From: Leucobacter sp. CX169
Lineage (GTDB): Bacteria; Actinomycetota; Actinomycetes; Actinomycetales; Microbacteriaceae
DNA length: 64,000 nucleotides
Direction: 5' to 3'
Assembly (NCBI RefSeq): GCF_017161405.1
Contig: NZ_CP071051.1
Location: forward strand, 2,356,001 to 2,420,000
Each line of letters begins with the position of its first letter. Within the stretch, counting starts at the first letter, position 1. Below are positions 1 through 8,872 of the stretch, piece by piece. The notes under the pieces are model-generated. The model ran no database searches. It had not been told where the DNA came from and saw nothing but the letters and a program-made list of their open reading frames with translations. A program made the translations under genes and the position numbers.

Positions 1-1195
1 CGAAGCAGAGCGCGCCCGAGCTCGTCTCGAGCTCCCAGCGCCTGCGCACCTCGGGCTCGTCGCTGAACACGTACGCCCCGAGCGGCTTGTCGCGGCCCAC
101 GACGAAGTCGATCGCGTCGCTGAGGCCACTGACCTCGACCAGGGGCAAGATCGGGCCGAAAATCTCGTCCGTCATGACGGACGAGTCGCGAGCCACGCCG
201 CCCAGCACGGTCGGCTCGATGAAGCGCGTCGCCGCATCGCTGCGGCCGCCCGCCAACACGGTGCCGTCCGACAGATACCCCGTGAGCCGCGTGAAGTGGC
301 TGTCGGTCACGATACGGCCATAGTCGGGGTTTCTCTCAGCCGCGTTGCCATAGAGCTCGTGAATCGCTTCCACGAGCAACGGGCCGAGCGCGCGCAACAC
401 TGCCGCGGTGCCGAGCACGTAGTCGGGCGCGACGCAGGTCTGGCCGGCGTTCATGTACTTCGCCCAGGCGATTCGCTTCGCCGCTTCGGCGAGCGGGACC
501 GAAGCATCGACGTACACCGGCGACTTTCCGCCCAGCTCGAGCGTGATTGGGGTGAGGTGCTCGGCGGCCGCCCGCGCCACGATCCGACCCACCCGGCCGT
601 TGCCGGTGTAGAAGATGTGGTCGAACCGCTCCGCGAGCAGTGCGGTCGCGGCCGCGGCATCGCCCGTGACGACCGATACCGCGCGCCGGTCAACGTACTC
701 GGGCAGCCGTCGCGCGATGACCTCGGCGGTCGCGGGGGCCAGCTCGCTCGGCTTCAGGATCGCGGCGTTACCGGCCGCCAGCGCACCGATGAGGGGCGAG
801 AGGCCGAGCATAAGCGGGTAGTTCCACGGCGCGATGATCAGCGCAAGGCCGAGCGGCTCGGGGCGCACGCGGGCGCTCGCGGGCTGGATCGCCAGCGGGA
901 CGGCCACCCGGCGCGGGCGGGTCCAAGCCGCGAGATGCTGCAGCGTGTGCGAGATCTCGCTGAGCAGAAACCCGATCTCGGTGAGCTGCGCCTCTGTGCC
1001 TGACTTGCCCAGGTCTTCCCTCAGCGCGCGCTCAAACTCGTCGCCGCACTCGAGCAGCATGCGACGCATTCCGTCGAGCTGGGCGCGACGCCACGCGAGC
1101 GGCCGAGTCAGGCCGCTCGCGAAGCTCTCGCGCAGCGAGTGTACGAGTTCGGGAATTCCGGTGGTGGCATGGGCCTGGGGCGTCATGCCACCCAT
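1..1195 (-). CDS. Aldehyde dehydrogenase family protein (3' end beyond window)
   Basis: NAD(P)-dependent oxidation of an aldehyde to the acid; the substrate cannot be told from sequence. About 398 residues are visible and the C-terminus lies before base 1. The active-site pattern is intact: the general-base Glu in LELGGKSP is near residue 220 and the catalytic Cys in NAGQTC near residue 254, a spacing of 34 as usual for the family. The N-terminus carries PWNYPLML and LKPSE, the cofactor-binding segment. The ATG at 1195 sits one base after the stop of the upstream small membrane protein, so it may be translated with the pit group; an in-frame ATG at 1186 is an alternative start. The lack of a long N-terminal extension favours the class 3 (fatty aldehyde/coniferyl aldehyde) type, which is inference. 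Confidence 0.9.
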   Translation of the reverse strand, partial: MGGMTPQAHATTGIPELVHSLRESFASGLTRPLAWRRAQLDGMRRMLLECGDEFERALREDLGKSGTEAQLTEIGFLLSEISHTLQHLAAWTRPRRVAVPLAIQPASARVRPEPLGLALIIAPWNYPLMLGLSPLIGALAAGNAAILKPSELAPATAEVIARRLPEYVDRRAVSVVTGDAAAATALLAERFDHIFYTGNGRVGRIVARAAAEHLTPITLELGGKSPVYVDASVPLAEAAKRIAWAKYMNAGQTCVAPDYVLGTAAVLRALGPLLVEAIHELYGNAAERNPDYGRIVTDSHFTRLTGYLSDGTVLAGGRSDAATRFIEPTVLGGVARDSSVMTDEIFGPILPLVEVSGLSDAIDFVVGRDKPLGAYVFSDEPEVRRRWELETSSGALCF

Positions 1196-1196
1196 G

Positions 1197-1490
1197 CTAG
1201 CCGTGTAGGGCAGGAACGATCAGATAGATTCCACCGAGTACGCAGGCCGCCGAGAGTGCGAAGCACGTGTAGGCAGCGATCGTTGCCCAGCGGGGCCGGT
1301 CATGGTCGTCGACGTCGTCGTCCTCGTCGTCGCGCGACGGTCCGCTCGGGGCGAAGGTGCCATCCGGCTGGGGCGCTGGCGGGGTCGGAACCGCAAGGAA
1401 GCGAATCCCGAACGAGTACAACGAGACCACGACGAGCGCGGATACCAGCGCGGCGACAAACACTGCGACAAATGCCATCCAGTCGATCAT
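1197..1490 (-). CDS. Small two-helix membrane protein downstream of pit
   Basis: 97 residues, no recognised family. A hydrophobic segment at about residues 5-30 and another at about 68-92 flank a hydrophilic, proline-rich then strongly acidic middle (DDEDDDVDD around residues 53-62). The start codon overlaps the stop of the phosphate transporter gene by one base (TGATG), so the two are almost certainly translationally coupled. The position suggests an accessory membrane protein for the phosphate transporter, but no function can be assigned from sequence. Confidence 0.75.
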   Translation of the reverse strand: MIDWMAFVAVFVAALVSALVVVSLYSFGIRFLAVPTPPAPQPDGTFAPSGPSRDDEDDDVDDHDRPRWATIAAYTCFALSAACVLGGIYLIVPALHG

Positions 1491-2791
1491 CAGCGCTTCT
1501 CCTGCTCTTGCTCAGCGGCGCGCGCTTCATCAGCGGCAACTCCCGCGGCTTCCTTGGCGGCCTTGTCCTCGCGCACCGCGGTCTGCGCCAGCGAGGTGAG
1601 GGGCGGAATCGTCCCGGTCTCAGTCGGCACGCGGCGAATCTTGCGCTTGCGAATGCGGACCGCGTAGCCCGACTCCGCCACGTCCGAGATGGCGTTGGTG
1701 TGGTCGACCTTGTTTCGCGCTGAACGCCAGAAGATGAACAGGATCGCGGCGAGGCCGAGGACCGAGTCGATGACAATGCCGACCGTGCCGAGGTGGGCGA
1801 TCAACGCGGCCACCGCGCCGACCGCAGCGGCGGAGGGCAGCGTGAAGAGCCAGCCGAGGCCGATCTTGCCGACGGTGCGCCAGCGCACGCTGGAGCCCTT
1901 GCGGCCGAGGCCCGAGCCGATGACCGAGCCCGAGGCCACCTGGGTGGTGGAGAGCGCGAAACCGAGGTGGCTGGAGGCCAGGATCGTGGCGGCCGTGGAG
2001 GTTTCCGCGGCGAAACCCTGGGCGGGCTTGACCTGGGTGAGCCCTGCCCCGAGCGTGCGGATGATGCGCCAGCCGCCCGAGTAGGTGCCGATTGCGATGG
2101 CGAGGGCACACGAGATGACGACCCACAGGTGCGGGCCGGTGCCCGCCTCCTGGAGGCCGGCGGCGACGAGCGTCAGGGTAATGATGCCCATCGTCTTCTG
2201 CGCGTCGTTCGTGCCGTGCGCCAGCGCAATGAGCGACGAGGACGCAATCTGGGCGTAGCGGAAGCGGCCGCGGCCGTCCTTGCGACCGTCGTTGCGCTTC
2301 GTGATGCGGTACGCGACCTTCGTGGCGATGAACGCGACGAGGCCCGCGGTGAGCGGGGCCGCGAGCGCCGGGATGATGACCTTGGATAGGAAGACGCCCC
2401 CATCGATCGCGGCGAAACCTGCGCCGACGATCGCGGCGCCGATCAGGCCGCCGAAGAGGGCGTGCGACGAGCTCGAGGGCAGGCCGTACAACCAGGTCAA
2501 CAGGTTCCAGATGATCGCGCCGATGAGGCCGGCGAAGATCATCTCTGGTGAGATGAGCACGCCTCCCTCGCCCTCGCGGATGATGCCGCTCGAGATCGTC
2601 TTCGCCACTTCGGTGGAGAGGAACGCGCCGACAAGATTCAGGATCGCAGCCAGGAGAACAGCCGTCTTCGCCTTCAACGCGCCCGTTGCGATCGGCGTCG
2701 CCATAGCGTTCGCCGTGTCGTGGAAGCCGTTCGTGAAGTCGAAGAAGAGAGCTAGTCCAATGACCAGTATCACGATAAGAGTGAGTTCCAC
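1490..2791 (-). CDS. pit: Inorganic phosphate transporter, PiT family
   Basis: Low-affinity phosphate permease of the inner membrane (metal phosphate/proton symport is typical of the family). The 433-residue protein is very hydrophobic and has the two family signatures: DFTNGFHDTANAMAT in the first helix and ALAHGTNDAQKTMG in the second half. A charged stretch (KRNDGRKDGRGR) lies between the halves, and the C-terminal tail is charged and coiled-coil-like (AAKEAAGVAADEARAAEQE). The GTG at 2791 is chosen because the hydrophobic first helix begins there and AAAGA lies upstream; the frame stays open further upstream but adds only basic residues. PHO-box-like repeats lie upstream at 2843-2875, suggesting control by phosphate. 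Confidence 0.93.
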   Translation of the reverse strand: MELTLIVILVIGLALFFDFTNGFHDTANAMATPIATGALKAKTAVLLAAILNLVGAFLSTEVAKTISSGIIREGEGGVLISPEMIFAGLIGAIIWNLLTWLYGLPSSSSHALFGGLIGAAIVGAGFAAIDGGVFLSKVIIPALAAPLTAGLVAFIATKVAYRITKRNDGRKDGRGRFRYAQIASSSLIALAHGTNDAQKTMGIITLTLVAAGLQEAGTGPHLWVVISCALAIAIGTYSGGWRIIRTLGAGLTQVKPAQGFAAETSTAATILASSHLGFALSTTQVASGSVIGSGLGRKGSSVRWRTVGKIGLGWLFTLPSAAAVGAVAALIAHLGTVGIVIDSVLGLAAILFIFWRSARNKVDHTNAISDVAESGYAVRIRKRKIRRVPTETGTIPPLTSLAQTAVREDKAAKEAAGVAADEARAAEQEQEKR

Positions 2792-2842
2792 CGGCGTCTT
2801 TCGTTTGAGGTGCCTGGGGGTCCGGATCGAAGTCACGAATTC

Positions 2843-2875
2843 GTTTACGAAAACGTCACCGTGTGTTCACCCGGA
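2843..2875. promoter_or_regulatory. PHO-box-like direct repeats upstream of pit
   Basis: Three adjoining 11-base units begin GTTTACG, CGTCACC and GTTCACC. This is the spacing and core expected for RegX3/PhoP-type PHO boxes in actinobacteria. The site lies about 50 bases from the pit start. Similar repeats occur before phoU and pstS in this window. Pattern match only. Confidence 0.5.
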
Positions 2876-3057
2876 TGGGGTTGCAACCGAAATGATCCAG
2901 GCAAATCGTTTCATCTCACTCGGCGCAGGTCAAGTCAGCGCTCAGACGGCGGCGCGCCGCGCGGAATAGACTCGGGTTCAAGGCGTTGTAGTCGGCGAAG
3001 AACGCCGAAAACCGCGCGATCACGTTCAGCAAACACCCAGCCCCGACGGAGGCCCTC

Positions 3058-3318
3058 TTGAGCACCTCGTATATCCCCGAAGCCGGCAGCATCACCATGT
3101 TCTCCACCACGTGGTGCGGCTACTGCCGACGACTGAAGACGCAGCTGGATCGCGAGGGGATCGGCTACACCGAGATCAACATCGAAGAGGTGCCGGGAAC
3201 GGCAGAGCTCGTCGAGTCGATCAACAACGGTAACCAGGTTGTCCCCACGGTGCTCTACCCGGACGGCACCTCGGCAACGAACCCGTCACTCAAGGACGTG
3301 CAGGCGGCGCTCGCCTAA
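3058..3318 (+). CDS. mrx1: Mycoredoxin / glutaredoxin-like protein
   Basis: 86-residue thioredoxin-fold protein with the redox motif CGYC at residues 20-23 (TTWCGYC) and the cis-proline segment VVPTVLYPDG near 61-70. Proteins of this size in mycothiol-producing actinobacteria reduce mycothiol mixed disulfides; mshD in this same window shows that the organism makes mycothiol. The start is TTG, chosen because a GGAGG sits six bases upstream and the protein then has the usual length. It is a single gene, divergent from pit and convergent with phosphofructokinase. Confidence 0.85.
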   Translation: MSTSYIPEAGSITMFSTTWCGYCRRLKTQLDREGIGYTEINIEEVPGTAELVESINNGNQVVPTVLYPDGTSATNPSLKDVQAALA

Positions 3319-3327
3319 CCGCCTCAC

Positions 3328-4362
3328 CTAGCCGAACAGGCGCCGGACCTCGGTGTATCGATCCGCGGGAACTGTTTTGAGTTCGCCCACCGCCTCGGCG
3401 AGCGGGATGAGGCGCATGCGGTCGCCATCGAGCGCCACCATGGTGCCCCAGTCCTCACTGGAGACGGCCTCAGCCGAGGCGAAGCCGACCCGGGTCGCGA
3501 GCACGCGGTCGAACGCGGTCGGCACCCCACCGCGCTGCACGTGGCCGAGCACGGTCGCTCGGGTCTCGATGCCGGTGCGCTCCTCGATGAGCGGCGCGAG
3601 CACCTCTGAGATGCCGCCGAGGCGCGGGCGCCCAAAGCCGTCGAGCCCCTGGCGGGTGACGGACGTTTCGCCCGCGAGCGTGAACCCCTCGGCCACCACC
3701 ACGAGCGACGAGCGCCCCCGCTCCCCCACGTGGGTGATCCACGCGCAAATGTCCTCGATGGACTCGGGGAACTCCGGAATCAGGGTGACCTGCGCGCCGC
3801 CAGCCATCGCCGAGTGGAGCGCGATCCAGCCGGCATCGCGGCCCATCACCTCCAGCAGCATGCAGCGGCGGTGCGACTCCCCCGTCGTGCGCAGCCGGTC
3901 GATTGCCTCGGTCGCGATCGAAACGGCGGTGTCGAAGCCGAACGTGTAATCCGTGCCGCTGATGTCGTTGTCGATCGTCTTGGGCATTCCGATCACCCTG
4001 ATCCCGGCGCTGTCGAGCAGCCGGGCGACGGTCTGCGTGCCGTTGCCGCCGATCAGGATCAGGCCGTCGAGGCCGTACTCTTCCATCTGGTCGCGCAGGG
4101 CGTCGTACTCCGCCTCCGTACCGCCTCTGCTCTCGAACGGCGGCACCCGGCTCGTGCCGAGCATGACCCCACCCATGGGAGAAAGGCCCCGTACCGCGAG
4201 GCGGTCGAGCGTGACCCAGTCCCCCTCGTGGAAGCCGCGCCAGCCGTCCAGGAAGCCGATCATCTCGAACCCGAGCCCGTCGACGCCGCGCAGCACCGCG
4301 CCGCGAATGGCGGCGTTCATGCCGGGGCTGTCGCCACCTGAACAGATCACACCAAGCTTCAT
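3328..4362 (-). CDS. pfkA: 6-phosphofructokinase
   Basis: Phosphorylates fructose 6-phosphate to fructose 1,6-bisphosphate in glycolysis. 344 residues. Visible motifs: GVICSGGDSPGMNA at 4-17 (nucleotide loop), GGNGT at 105-109, PKTIDND at 127-133 with the catalytic Asp, and MGRDAGW at 173-179. The residue after GGN is Gly, which in the family favours ATP, whereas Lys in PKTIDND is the residue typical of pyrophosphate enzymes. This mixed pair is known from actinobacterial group III enzymes that use ATP, so ATP is the better guess. It is a monocistronic gene convergent with the mycoredoxin. Confidence 0.93.
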   Translation of the reverse strand: MKLGVICSGGDSPGMNAAIRGAVLRGVDGLGFEMIGFLDGWRGFHEGDWVTLDRLAVRGLSPMGGVMLGTSRVPPFESRGGTEAEYDALRDQMEEYGLDGLILIGGNGTQTVARLLDSAGIRVIGMPKTIDNDISGTDYTFGFDTAVSIATEAIDRLRTTGESHRRCMLLEVMGRDAGWIALHSAMAGGAQVTLIPEFPESIEDICAWITHVGERGRSSLVVVAEGFTLAGETSVTRQGLDGFGRPRLGGISEVLAPLIEERTGIETRATVLGHVQRGGVPTAFDRVLATRVGFASAEAVSSEDWGTMVALDGDRMRLIPLAEAVGELKTVPADRYTEVRRLFG

Positions 4363-4435
4363 TGCGTTTCCTCCTGTGCCGCGTCCACGGACTGCCCAGA
4401 CTATCGCGGGCGAGGCTCGCGAGGCGAGACGCGAA

Positions 4436-4469
4436 GAGGCGGCCGTCCCGTGTCGGGAACAGCCGCCTC
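4436..4469 (-). terminator. Hairpin after the SNF2 helicase gene
   Basis: GAGGCGGC pairs with GCCGCCTC, and an inner CCCG-TGT-CGGG pairs as well, giving one broken stem. It lies 18 bases past the stop of the helicase gene and before phosphofructokinase. No clear T tract follows, which is common in high-GC actinobacteria. Confidence 0.55.
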
Positions 4470-4486
4470 TGTGTTCGGAGTCGGAA

Positions 4487-6595
4487 CTACGCTCGCGCGC
4501 GAATCGCGGTCCGGAGCACGTGCATGATCGCCTCGAGCTGCACCGAATCGGCGTCGTCGGGGCGGGCCTCCGCGCCGTCGAGCGCCCGACCGGCGAGCCC
4601 GGCCTTGCGGTCGATCAGCTCGGCGATCTTCGCGTCGATGGTCTGCGCCGCGACAATGCGCCACGCGGTGACCGGTTCTTCCTGTCCGATGCGGTGCACG
4701 CGGTCGATCGCCTGCGTCTGCTCGGCGTCGGTCCAGCTGAGCTCGGCAAGGACGACGTCCGACGCGGCCTGCAGATTCACCCCGACACCTGCGGCGGTGA
4801 GCGAGCACACCGCGATCGAGACGCTGGGATCCTGGTTGAACGCGTCAATCTGTGTCTGCCGGAACGTTGCACTCTGGTCGCCCCGGATCGCGACGGTCTT
4901 GAGGCCGCGCTCGGCGAACAGGGCCTCGGCGCGATCCATGACGTCGATGTGCTTCGCGAAGAAGACCACCTTGCCGACCGAGTGCGCCAGCTGGGCGGTG
5001 TAGTCCGCCGCCAGCCCGGCCTTCGCCTGGCCGATCCGGCGCACCATCGTAAAGACGTTGGTGCCCGACTGCGCGTTTGACTCTTCGAGCTCCTGCGCCG
5101 AGATCATGCGGATGATCGATTCGTCGGTGAGCTCACGGCCGAGCTTGCCGCCCTTCGCCCGGTCAAAGCGCTCAAGCAGCTTGCGGGAGAGCTCGCGCTC
5201 GGCCTCGCGGATGCCGCGGCCCATGTCGTCGTCAAGCTCGACCGGCAGGTCGACCACGCGCTTTGCGGGGAGGTCGGCGGCCACATCGATCTTGCGGCGA
5301 CGGACAATGCCGAGCTCGATCACGCTCTCGCGCGCTGCCGGGTAGAAGCCGGGGTCGGCCGGCGTGTAGCCGTTCGACTCGAGCGCTGCGAGCAGCTGAG
5401 GGCCGGGCTTGTCGGCGTCCGTCCACCCCAGGAAGCGCCAGATGGCGCGGAAATCGTCGATGTCGTTGATCAGCGGCGTGCCGGTCAGGGCCATGAGCAG
5501 TGGGTTCCCACCGGGGGTGTTCGCGCGGATGCGGTCGGCGATCGCAAGCACGTTACGCGAGCGCTGCGACTGCACGTTCTTGATCATGTGCGCCTCGTCG
5601 ACGACCATGCCGCGGAACCCGAAGCGGGAGATCCAGCTCAGGTGACGGTCGAGGATCTCGTAGTTCACGATGAAGACGTCTGCGAACGCATCGATGTCCT
5701 GGCCGTCGCCGTGAATGACCGTGGCGCGACGCTGCGGCGTCCAGCGCTGTACTTCGCGGGCCCAGTTCATCTTCACGACGTTCGGGACGACCACGAGCAG
5801 GGGGTATGCGTTCGCGACCGAGGCGGCGATGACCGACTGCGCGGTCTTCCCAAGGCCCGGCTCGTCGGCGAGCAAGTAGCTCCGGTGACCGGCGCGCACC
5901 GACTCAAGGAATCGTGCCTGGTGCGGCATGAGCTCCTGGCCGCGCGGGGCAAGGCGATCGGGCAGCATCGGCTCGGGCAGCGTCATGCACGCCTTTGCCC
6001 CACCCTGCTCGAAGGACTTGAGGAGCGGCCCAAGCAGCTCCCAGTTCGCGAGGCGCACGACCGGGGTCGGCAGTACCGCGGGCGCCGGGTGCGGCTCAAG
6101 AAACGGGTTTGAGCGGCGGCGGGCCTCGATGCCGGCGGGCTCGACCTGACGCTCCGCCAGCTCGGGAGGCACGATCGGGGCCACCACCTCGGGGGCCGTC
6201 TCTTCCACGGGCAGCTCGACGCCAGCCGACGTCAGCATCTTCCGCTTCAGCGCGCGGGTCGCCTCGGTAATGGGCGCTGCGGGCTCGAGCAGGGTGATGA
6301 GCGAGGTGTCGCGCGCGGCCGTCTTCGCCAGGATTGACGCGACGCCGTCGAGGCGCTTCAGCGTCTCGGCGCGCTCCGCGTCGGTCAGGTCCTCCGCCGT
6401 CTTTGCCCGAGCGCGTTCCTCACGCATGAGCAGCGCGATGACGTGAAACTTGGTGCGGTTTGCGGGGGTGGCCTTGCCACGTTGGGCAGAAGCCTCTACC
6501 TCGCGCACGGCGCGCGCAAGCAGCGGGATGATGCCCTCGTTGTGGGTGTGGCGGCGCTTGCCCGAGTTCGAGCGCGCGGCGGTCGACGATGCCAT
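4487..6595 (-). CDS. SNF2-family DEAH-box helicase/ATPase
   Basis: 702-residue Swi2/Snf2-type DNA translocase. Residues 1-200 are a charged, partly coiled N-terminal region of unknown role. The ATPase core follows: QELMPHQ near 220, Walker A DEPGLGK at 244-250, DEAH at 333-336, TGTP at 371-374, and the C-terminal RecA lobe ending in motif VI (QAIDRVHRIGQ, 628-638). The ATG at 6595 is chosen because AGGAG lies five to six bases upstream; the frame is open a little further. No nuclease or methylase domain is present and no restriction or defence partner is adjacent, so a stand-alone chromatin or repair-type translocase is likely. The exact role is not known. Confidence 0.9.
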   Translation of the reverse strand: MASSTAARSNSGKRRHTHNEGIIPLLARAVREVEASAQRGKATPANRTKFHVIALLMREERARAKTAEDLTDAERAETLKRLDGVASILAKTAARDTSLITLLEPAAPITEATRALKRKMLTSAGVELPVEETAPEVVAPIVPPELAERQVEPAGIEARRRSNPFLEPHPAPAVLPTPVVRLANWELLGPLLKSFEQGGAKACMTLPEPMLPDRLAPRGQELMPHQARFLESVRAGHRSYLLADEPGLGKTAQSVIAASVANAYPLLVVVPNVVKMNWAREVQRWTPQRRATVIHGDGQDIDAFADVFIVNYEILDRHLSWISRFGFRGMVVDEAHMIKNVQSQRSRNVLAIADRIRANTPGGNPLLMALTGTPLINDIDDFRAIWRFLGWTDADKPGPQLLAALESNGYTPADPGFYPAARESVIELGIVRRRKIDVAADLPAKRVVDLPVELDDDMGRGIREAERELSRKLLERFDRAKGGKLGRELTDESIIRMISAQELEESNAQSGTNVFTMVRRIGQAKAGLAADYTAQLAHSVGKVVFFAKHIDVMDRAEALFAERGLKTVAIRGDQSATFRQTQIDAFNQDPSVSIAVCSLTAAGVGVNLQAASDVVLAELSWTDAEQTQAIDRVHRIGQEEPVTAWRIVAAQTIDAKIAELIDRKAGLAGRALDGAEARPDDADSVQLEAIMHVLRTAIRARA

Positions 6596-6780
6596 GGATC
6601 TCCTGGTTGGCGGGATCGCGGGCCCGAGAGGGCCCTGCGAGCGGTGAGGCGCGTCCCGAGCCAGACGGCGTGAGTTCATTGCGAATAACGCGAACGCACG
6701 GGTGGCACGAAGAAAGCGTGTGGGCTGGGCCTCGAGATGATCCTAACAGGATGACAAGCGTGTGTTGCTAGCGTGAACCC

Positions 6781-7407
6781 ATGCACCCGAGCACTTTCGC
6801 CCTGATCCGGCACGGCCAGACCGACTGGAACCTCGCTGGACGGGTCCAGGGCCGCACCGAAGTGCCGCTGAACGCGGCAGGAATCGCACAAGCGCAAGCG
6901 GTGGCCGAGCATATCGCGGCTCCCTGGGCCGGGCCCGGCGCCCCGACGGCGCAGGGCACGGTGGAGTGGGACGCCGTGGAGTGGGGCGCCGTCCTCACCT
7001 CCCCGCTTGCTCGAGCGCGCGACACTGCCCGCATCATTGCCGCGCGCCTACAGTTGGAAACTCCGGTCGAGCACGCGGGACTCCTTGAGCGCAATTTTGG
7101 GGTCGCTGAGGGCCTCGCGGGGGCCGAACTCGTCGCGGCCCGCGCGGGCGGCGAGTACCCGGGATCGGAGCCGCGAGCGGCTGTCGCGCTTCGGGCCGCC
7201 GCAGTGCTCGAGTCCTTACACGCGGAGGCGCCCGGGTCCGCGGCGATCGTGGTGAGCCACGGCGCCTGCCTACGCTTGCTCCTCGGACACCTCCTCGGCC
7301 ACCAGATTGCCCCACTCGACAACGCGACGCTCACTGTGCTCCAACGCGACGACTCGGGCTGGTCGCTTTGCACCTTCAATGAGCCGCCTCGCGGCGCGAT
7401 CAGCTAG
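6781..7407 (+). CDS. Histidine phosphatase family protein
   Basis: 208-residue phosphoglycerate-mutase-like phosphatase. The catalytic LIRHGQTDWN motif is at residues 8-17, with TSPLARARDTA further on and the second catalytic His in VVSHGACLR. The substrate is unknown; relatives include cobalamin-pathway phosphatases and broad phosphatases. No cofactor-synthesis neighbours are present. Its TAG stop overlaps the TAG stop of convergent ribF in a shared CTAG at 7404-7407. Confidence 0.85.
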   Translation: MHPSTFALIRHGQTDWNLAGRVQGRTEVPLNAAGIAQAQAVAEHIAAPWAGPGAPTAQGTVEWDAVEWGAVLTSPLARARDTARIIAARLQLETPVEHAGLLERNFGVAEGLAGAELVAARAGGEYPGSEPRAAVALRAAAVLESLHAEAPGSAAIVVSHGACLRLLLGHLLGHQIAPLDNATLTVLQRDDSGWSLCTFNEPPRGAIS

Positions 7408-8366
7408 CTCCGGCCCGAAAGGGGCGCGCCCATCAGCTCGCGCGTCAGACGCACATCTTCGTTCATCACCGCAATCAGGGCGTCGATCCCCTCGAACGCG
7501 ACCATCCCGCGAATGCGGTGCGCGAATCGCACTTCCATGGACTTGCCGTAGAGGTCGCCCGAGAAATCCAGCAAGAATGCTTCGACCCTGGACTGCCCCT
7601 CCGGGGTAAACGTCGGGTTGTTGCCGACCGAGATCGCAGCAACATAGGTTTCGCCATCGATAGTCACATAGCCCGCGTATACCCCATCGGCGGGCACGAG
7701 CCCCTCGATCTCGCCGCCGAGATTCGCGGTGGGGAAACCGAGCTCGCGGCCACGGGCGTCGCCGTGCACGACCTCGCCTCGAACCGCGACCTCGCGACCG
7801 AGCATGGCTCCGGCGCCGGCGACATCCCCCGCAACGATGGCTTCGCGGATCCTGGTCGATGAGACGCGCTCGCCAGCTGGGGTGCCCACCTCGTCGATGA
7901 TCTCCACGGTGAACCCGAATCGGCGACCGAACGCTTCCAGCTGCACCGTATCGCCAGCCCCGCGATTGCCAAAGTGGAAATCGGCGCCCACAATGACGTG
8001 CTTCGCGGCAAGGGTTCCGGCGAGCACGCGCTCTGCGTACTCCTCCGCTGAGGTCTGGGCGAACTGGGGCGTGAAGTCCACCATCGCTACGACGTCGATG
8101 CCGGCCCGGCCGATCTCCTCAATGCGCTGCGTGGGGCTCATGACCGGTACCGGGCACAGCTCGGGGCGCAACAGGCTCAGCGGGTTGTGCGAAAACGTAA
8201 AGACGAGCGATTCGAGACCGCGCTCGCTGGCGGCCGTGCGAAGTCGCGCGAACACGCTGCGGTGCCCGAGGTGCACGCCGTCGAACTTACCGATGGCTAC
8301 CGCCGTGCCGCGCGGGAAGTCAGCGGCGTCGAGCTCGTCAAGCGAGCGGAAAATACGGAGCGTCAC
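7404..8366 (-). CDS. ribF: Bifunctional riboflavin kinase / FAD synthetase
   Basis: Makes FMN and then FAD from riboflavin and ATP. 320 residues. The N-terminal adenylyltransferase domain shows AIGKFDGVHLGHRSVF (residues 23-38), a (H/G)xGH nucleotidyltransferase signature, and VSSTRIREAI near 166-175. The C-terminal kinase domain shows GRELGFPTANL and DGVYAGYV. The GTG at 8366 is used: AGAGG lies about six bases upstream, and it overlaps the stop of the upstream membrane protein gene (GTGA). ribF followed on the chromosome by truB is a common arrangement. No FMN riboswitch is visible. Confidence 0.95.
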   Translation of the reverse strand: MTLRIFRSLDELDAADFPRGTAVAIGKFDGVHLGHRSVFARLRTAASERGLESLVFTFSHNPLSLLRPELCPVPVMSPTQRIEEIGRAGIDVVAMVDFTPQFAQTSAEEYAERVLAGTLAAKHVIVGADFHFGNRGAGDTVQLEAFGRRFGFTVEIIDEVGTPAGERVSSTRIREAIVAGDVAGAGAMLGREVAVRGEVVHGDARGRELGFPTANLGGEIEGLVPADGVYAGYVTIDGETYVAAISVGNNPTFTPEGQSRVEAFLLDFSGDLYGKSMEVRFAHRIRGMVAFEGIDALIAVMNEDVRLTRELMGAPLSGRS

Positions 8367-8851
8367 GACGCCTCTGCCGGGGACGTGCGCGACAGCCAGA
8401 TGAGCCCGAGCACGGGCAACACGAGCGGGATAAACAGGTAGCCCGCGCCGAACCACGACCAGACGGACGGGTGGGCGAACCACTGCGGGGCAAGAAAACT
8501 CAGCGCGCCAACGACGAGCACCCCGGCGAGCTCAAAGCTCAGCGCGGCCCAGGCGACGCGTCGCCAGGCAGCACCGCGCCGCGTCAGCGCGATCGTCGCA
8601 ACAATGTAGACGACGCCCGCGAGGGCGGACAGCAGGTACGCGACCGGTGCCTCGTCGAACTTGCGCACGATTTGAAAGAGCGAGCGGAACGTCGCCGCGA
8701 GCGCCAGGATCAGGTAGACCGCCACCAACACACGCCCGAGCCCCGTGATGCGCGTGCTCGGCGCGGCAGAGCCCTGCGCCACGTCGCTCACGGGCGCGCT
8801 CAGGTGCGGCGCCTCGGCGCCGGCGGCTGCAGAAAAAGTCGGGTCAGACAC
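8363..8851 (-). CDS. Conserved four-helix membrane protein, function unknown
   Basis: 162 residues. After a polar N-terminal region of about 38 residues there are four hydrophobic stretches, near residues 41-60, 71-92, 98-122 and 130-155, ending in a short polar tail. I do not recognise a family. It lies between the next membrane protein and ribF and overlaps ribF by four bases (GTGA), so it is co-translated with ribF. Confidence 0.7.
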   Translation of the reverse strand: MSDPTFSAAAGAEAPHLSAPVSDVAQGSAAPSTRITGLGRVLVAVYLILALAATFRSLFQIVRKFDEAPVAYLLSALAGVVYIVATIALTRRGAAWRRVAWAALSFELAGVLVVGALSFLAPQWFAHPSVWSWFGAGYLFIPLVLPVLGLIWLSRTSPAEAS

Positions 8852-8872
8852 GCAGGTCAGTCTACCGCCGCG

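Noticed and set aside
296-1003. Long plus-strand frame at the window start
   Set aside because: It is antisense to the aldehyde dehydrogenase and its product is Arg/Gly-rich without any motif.
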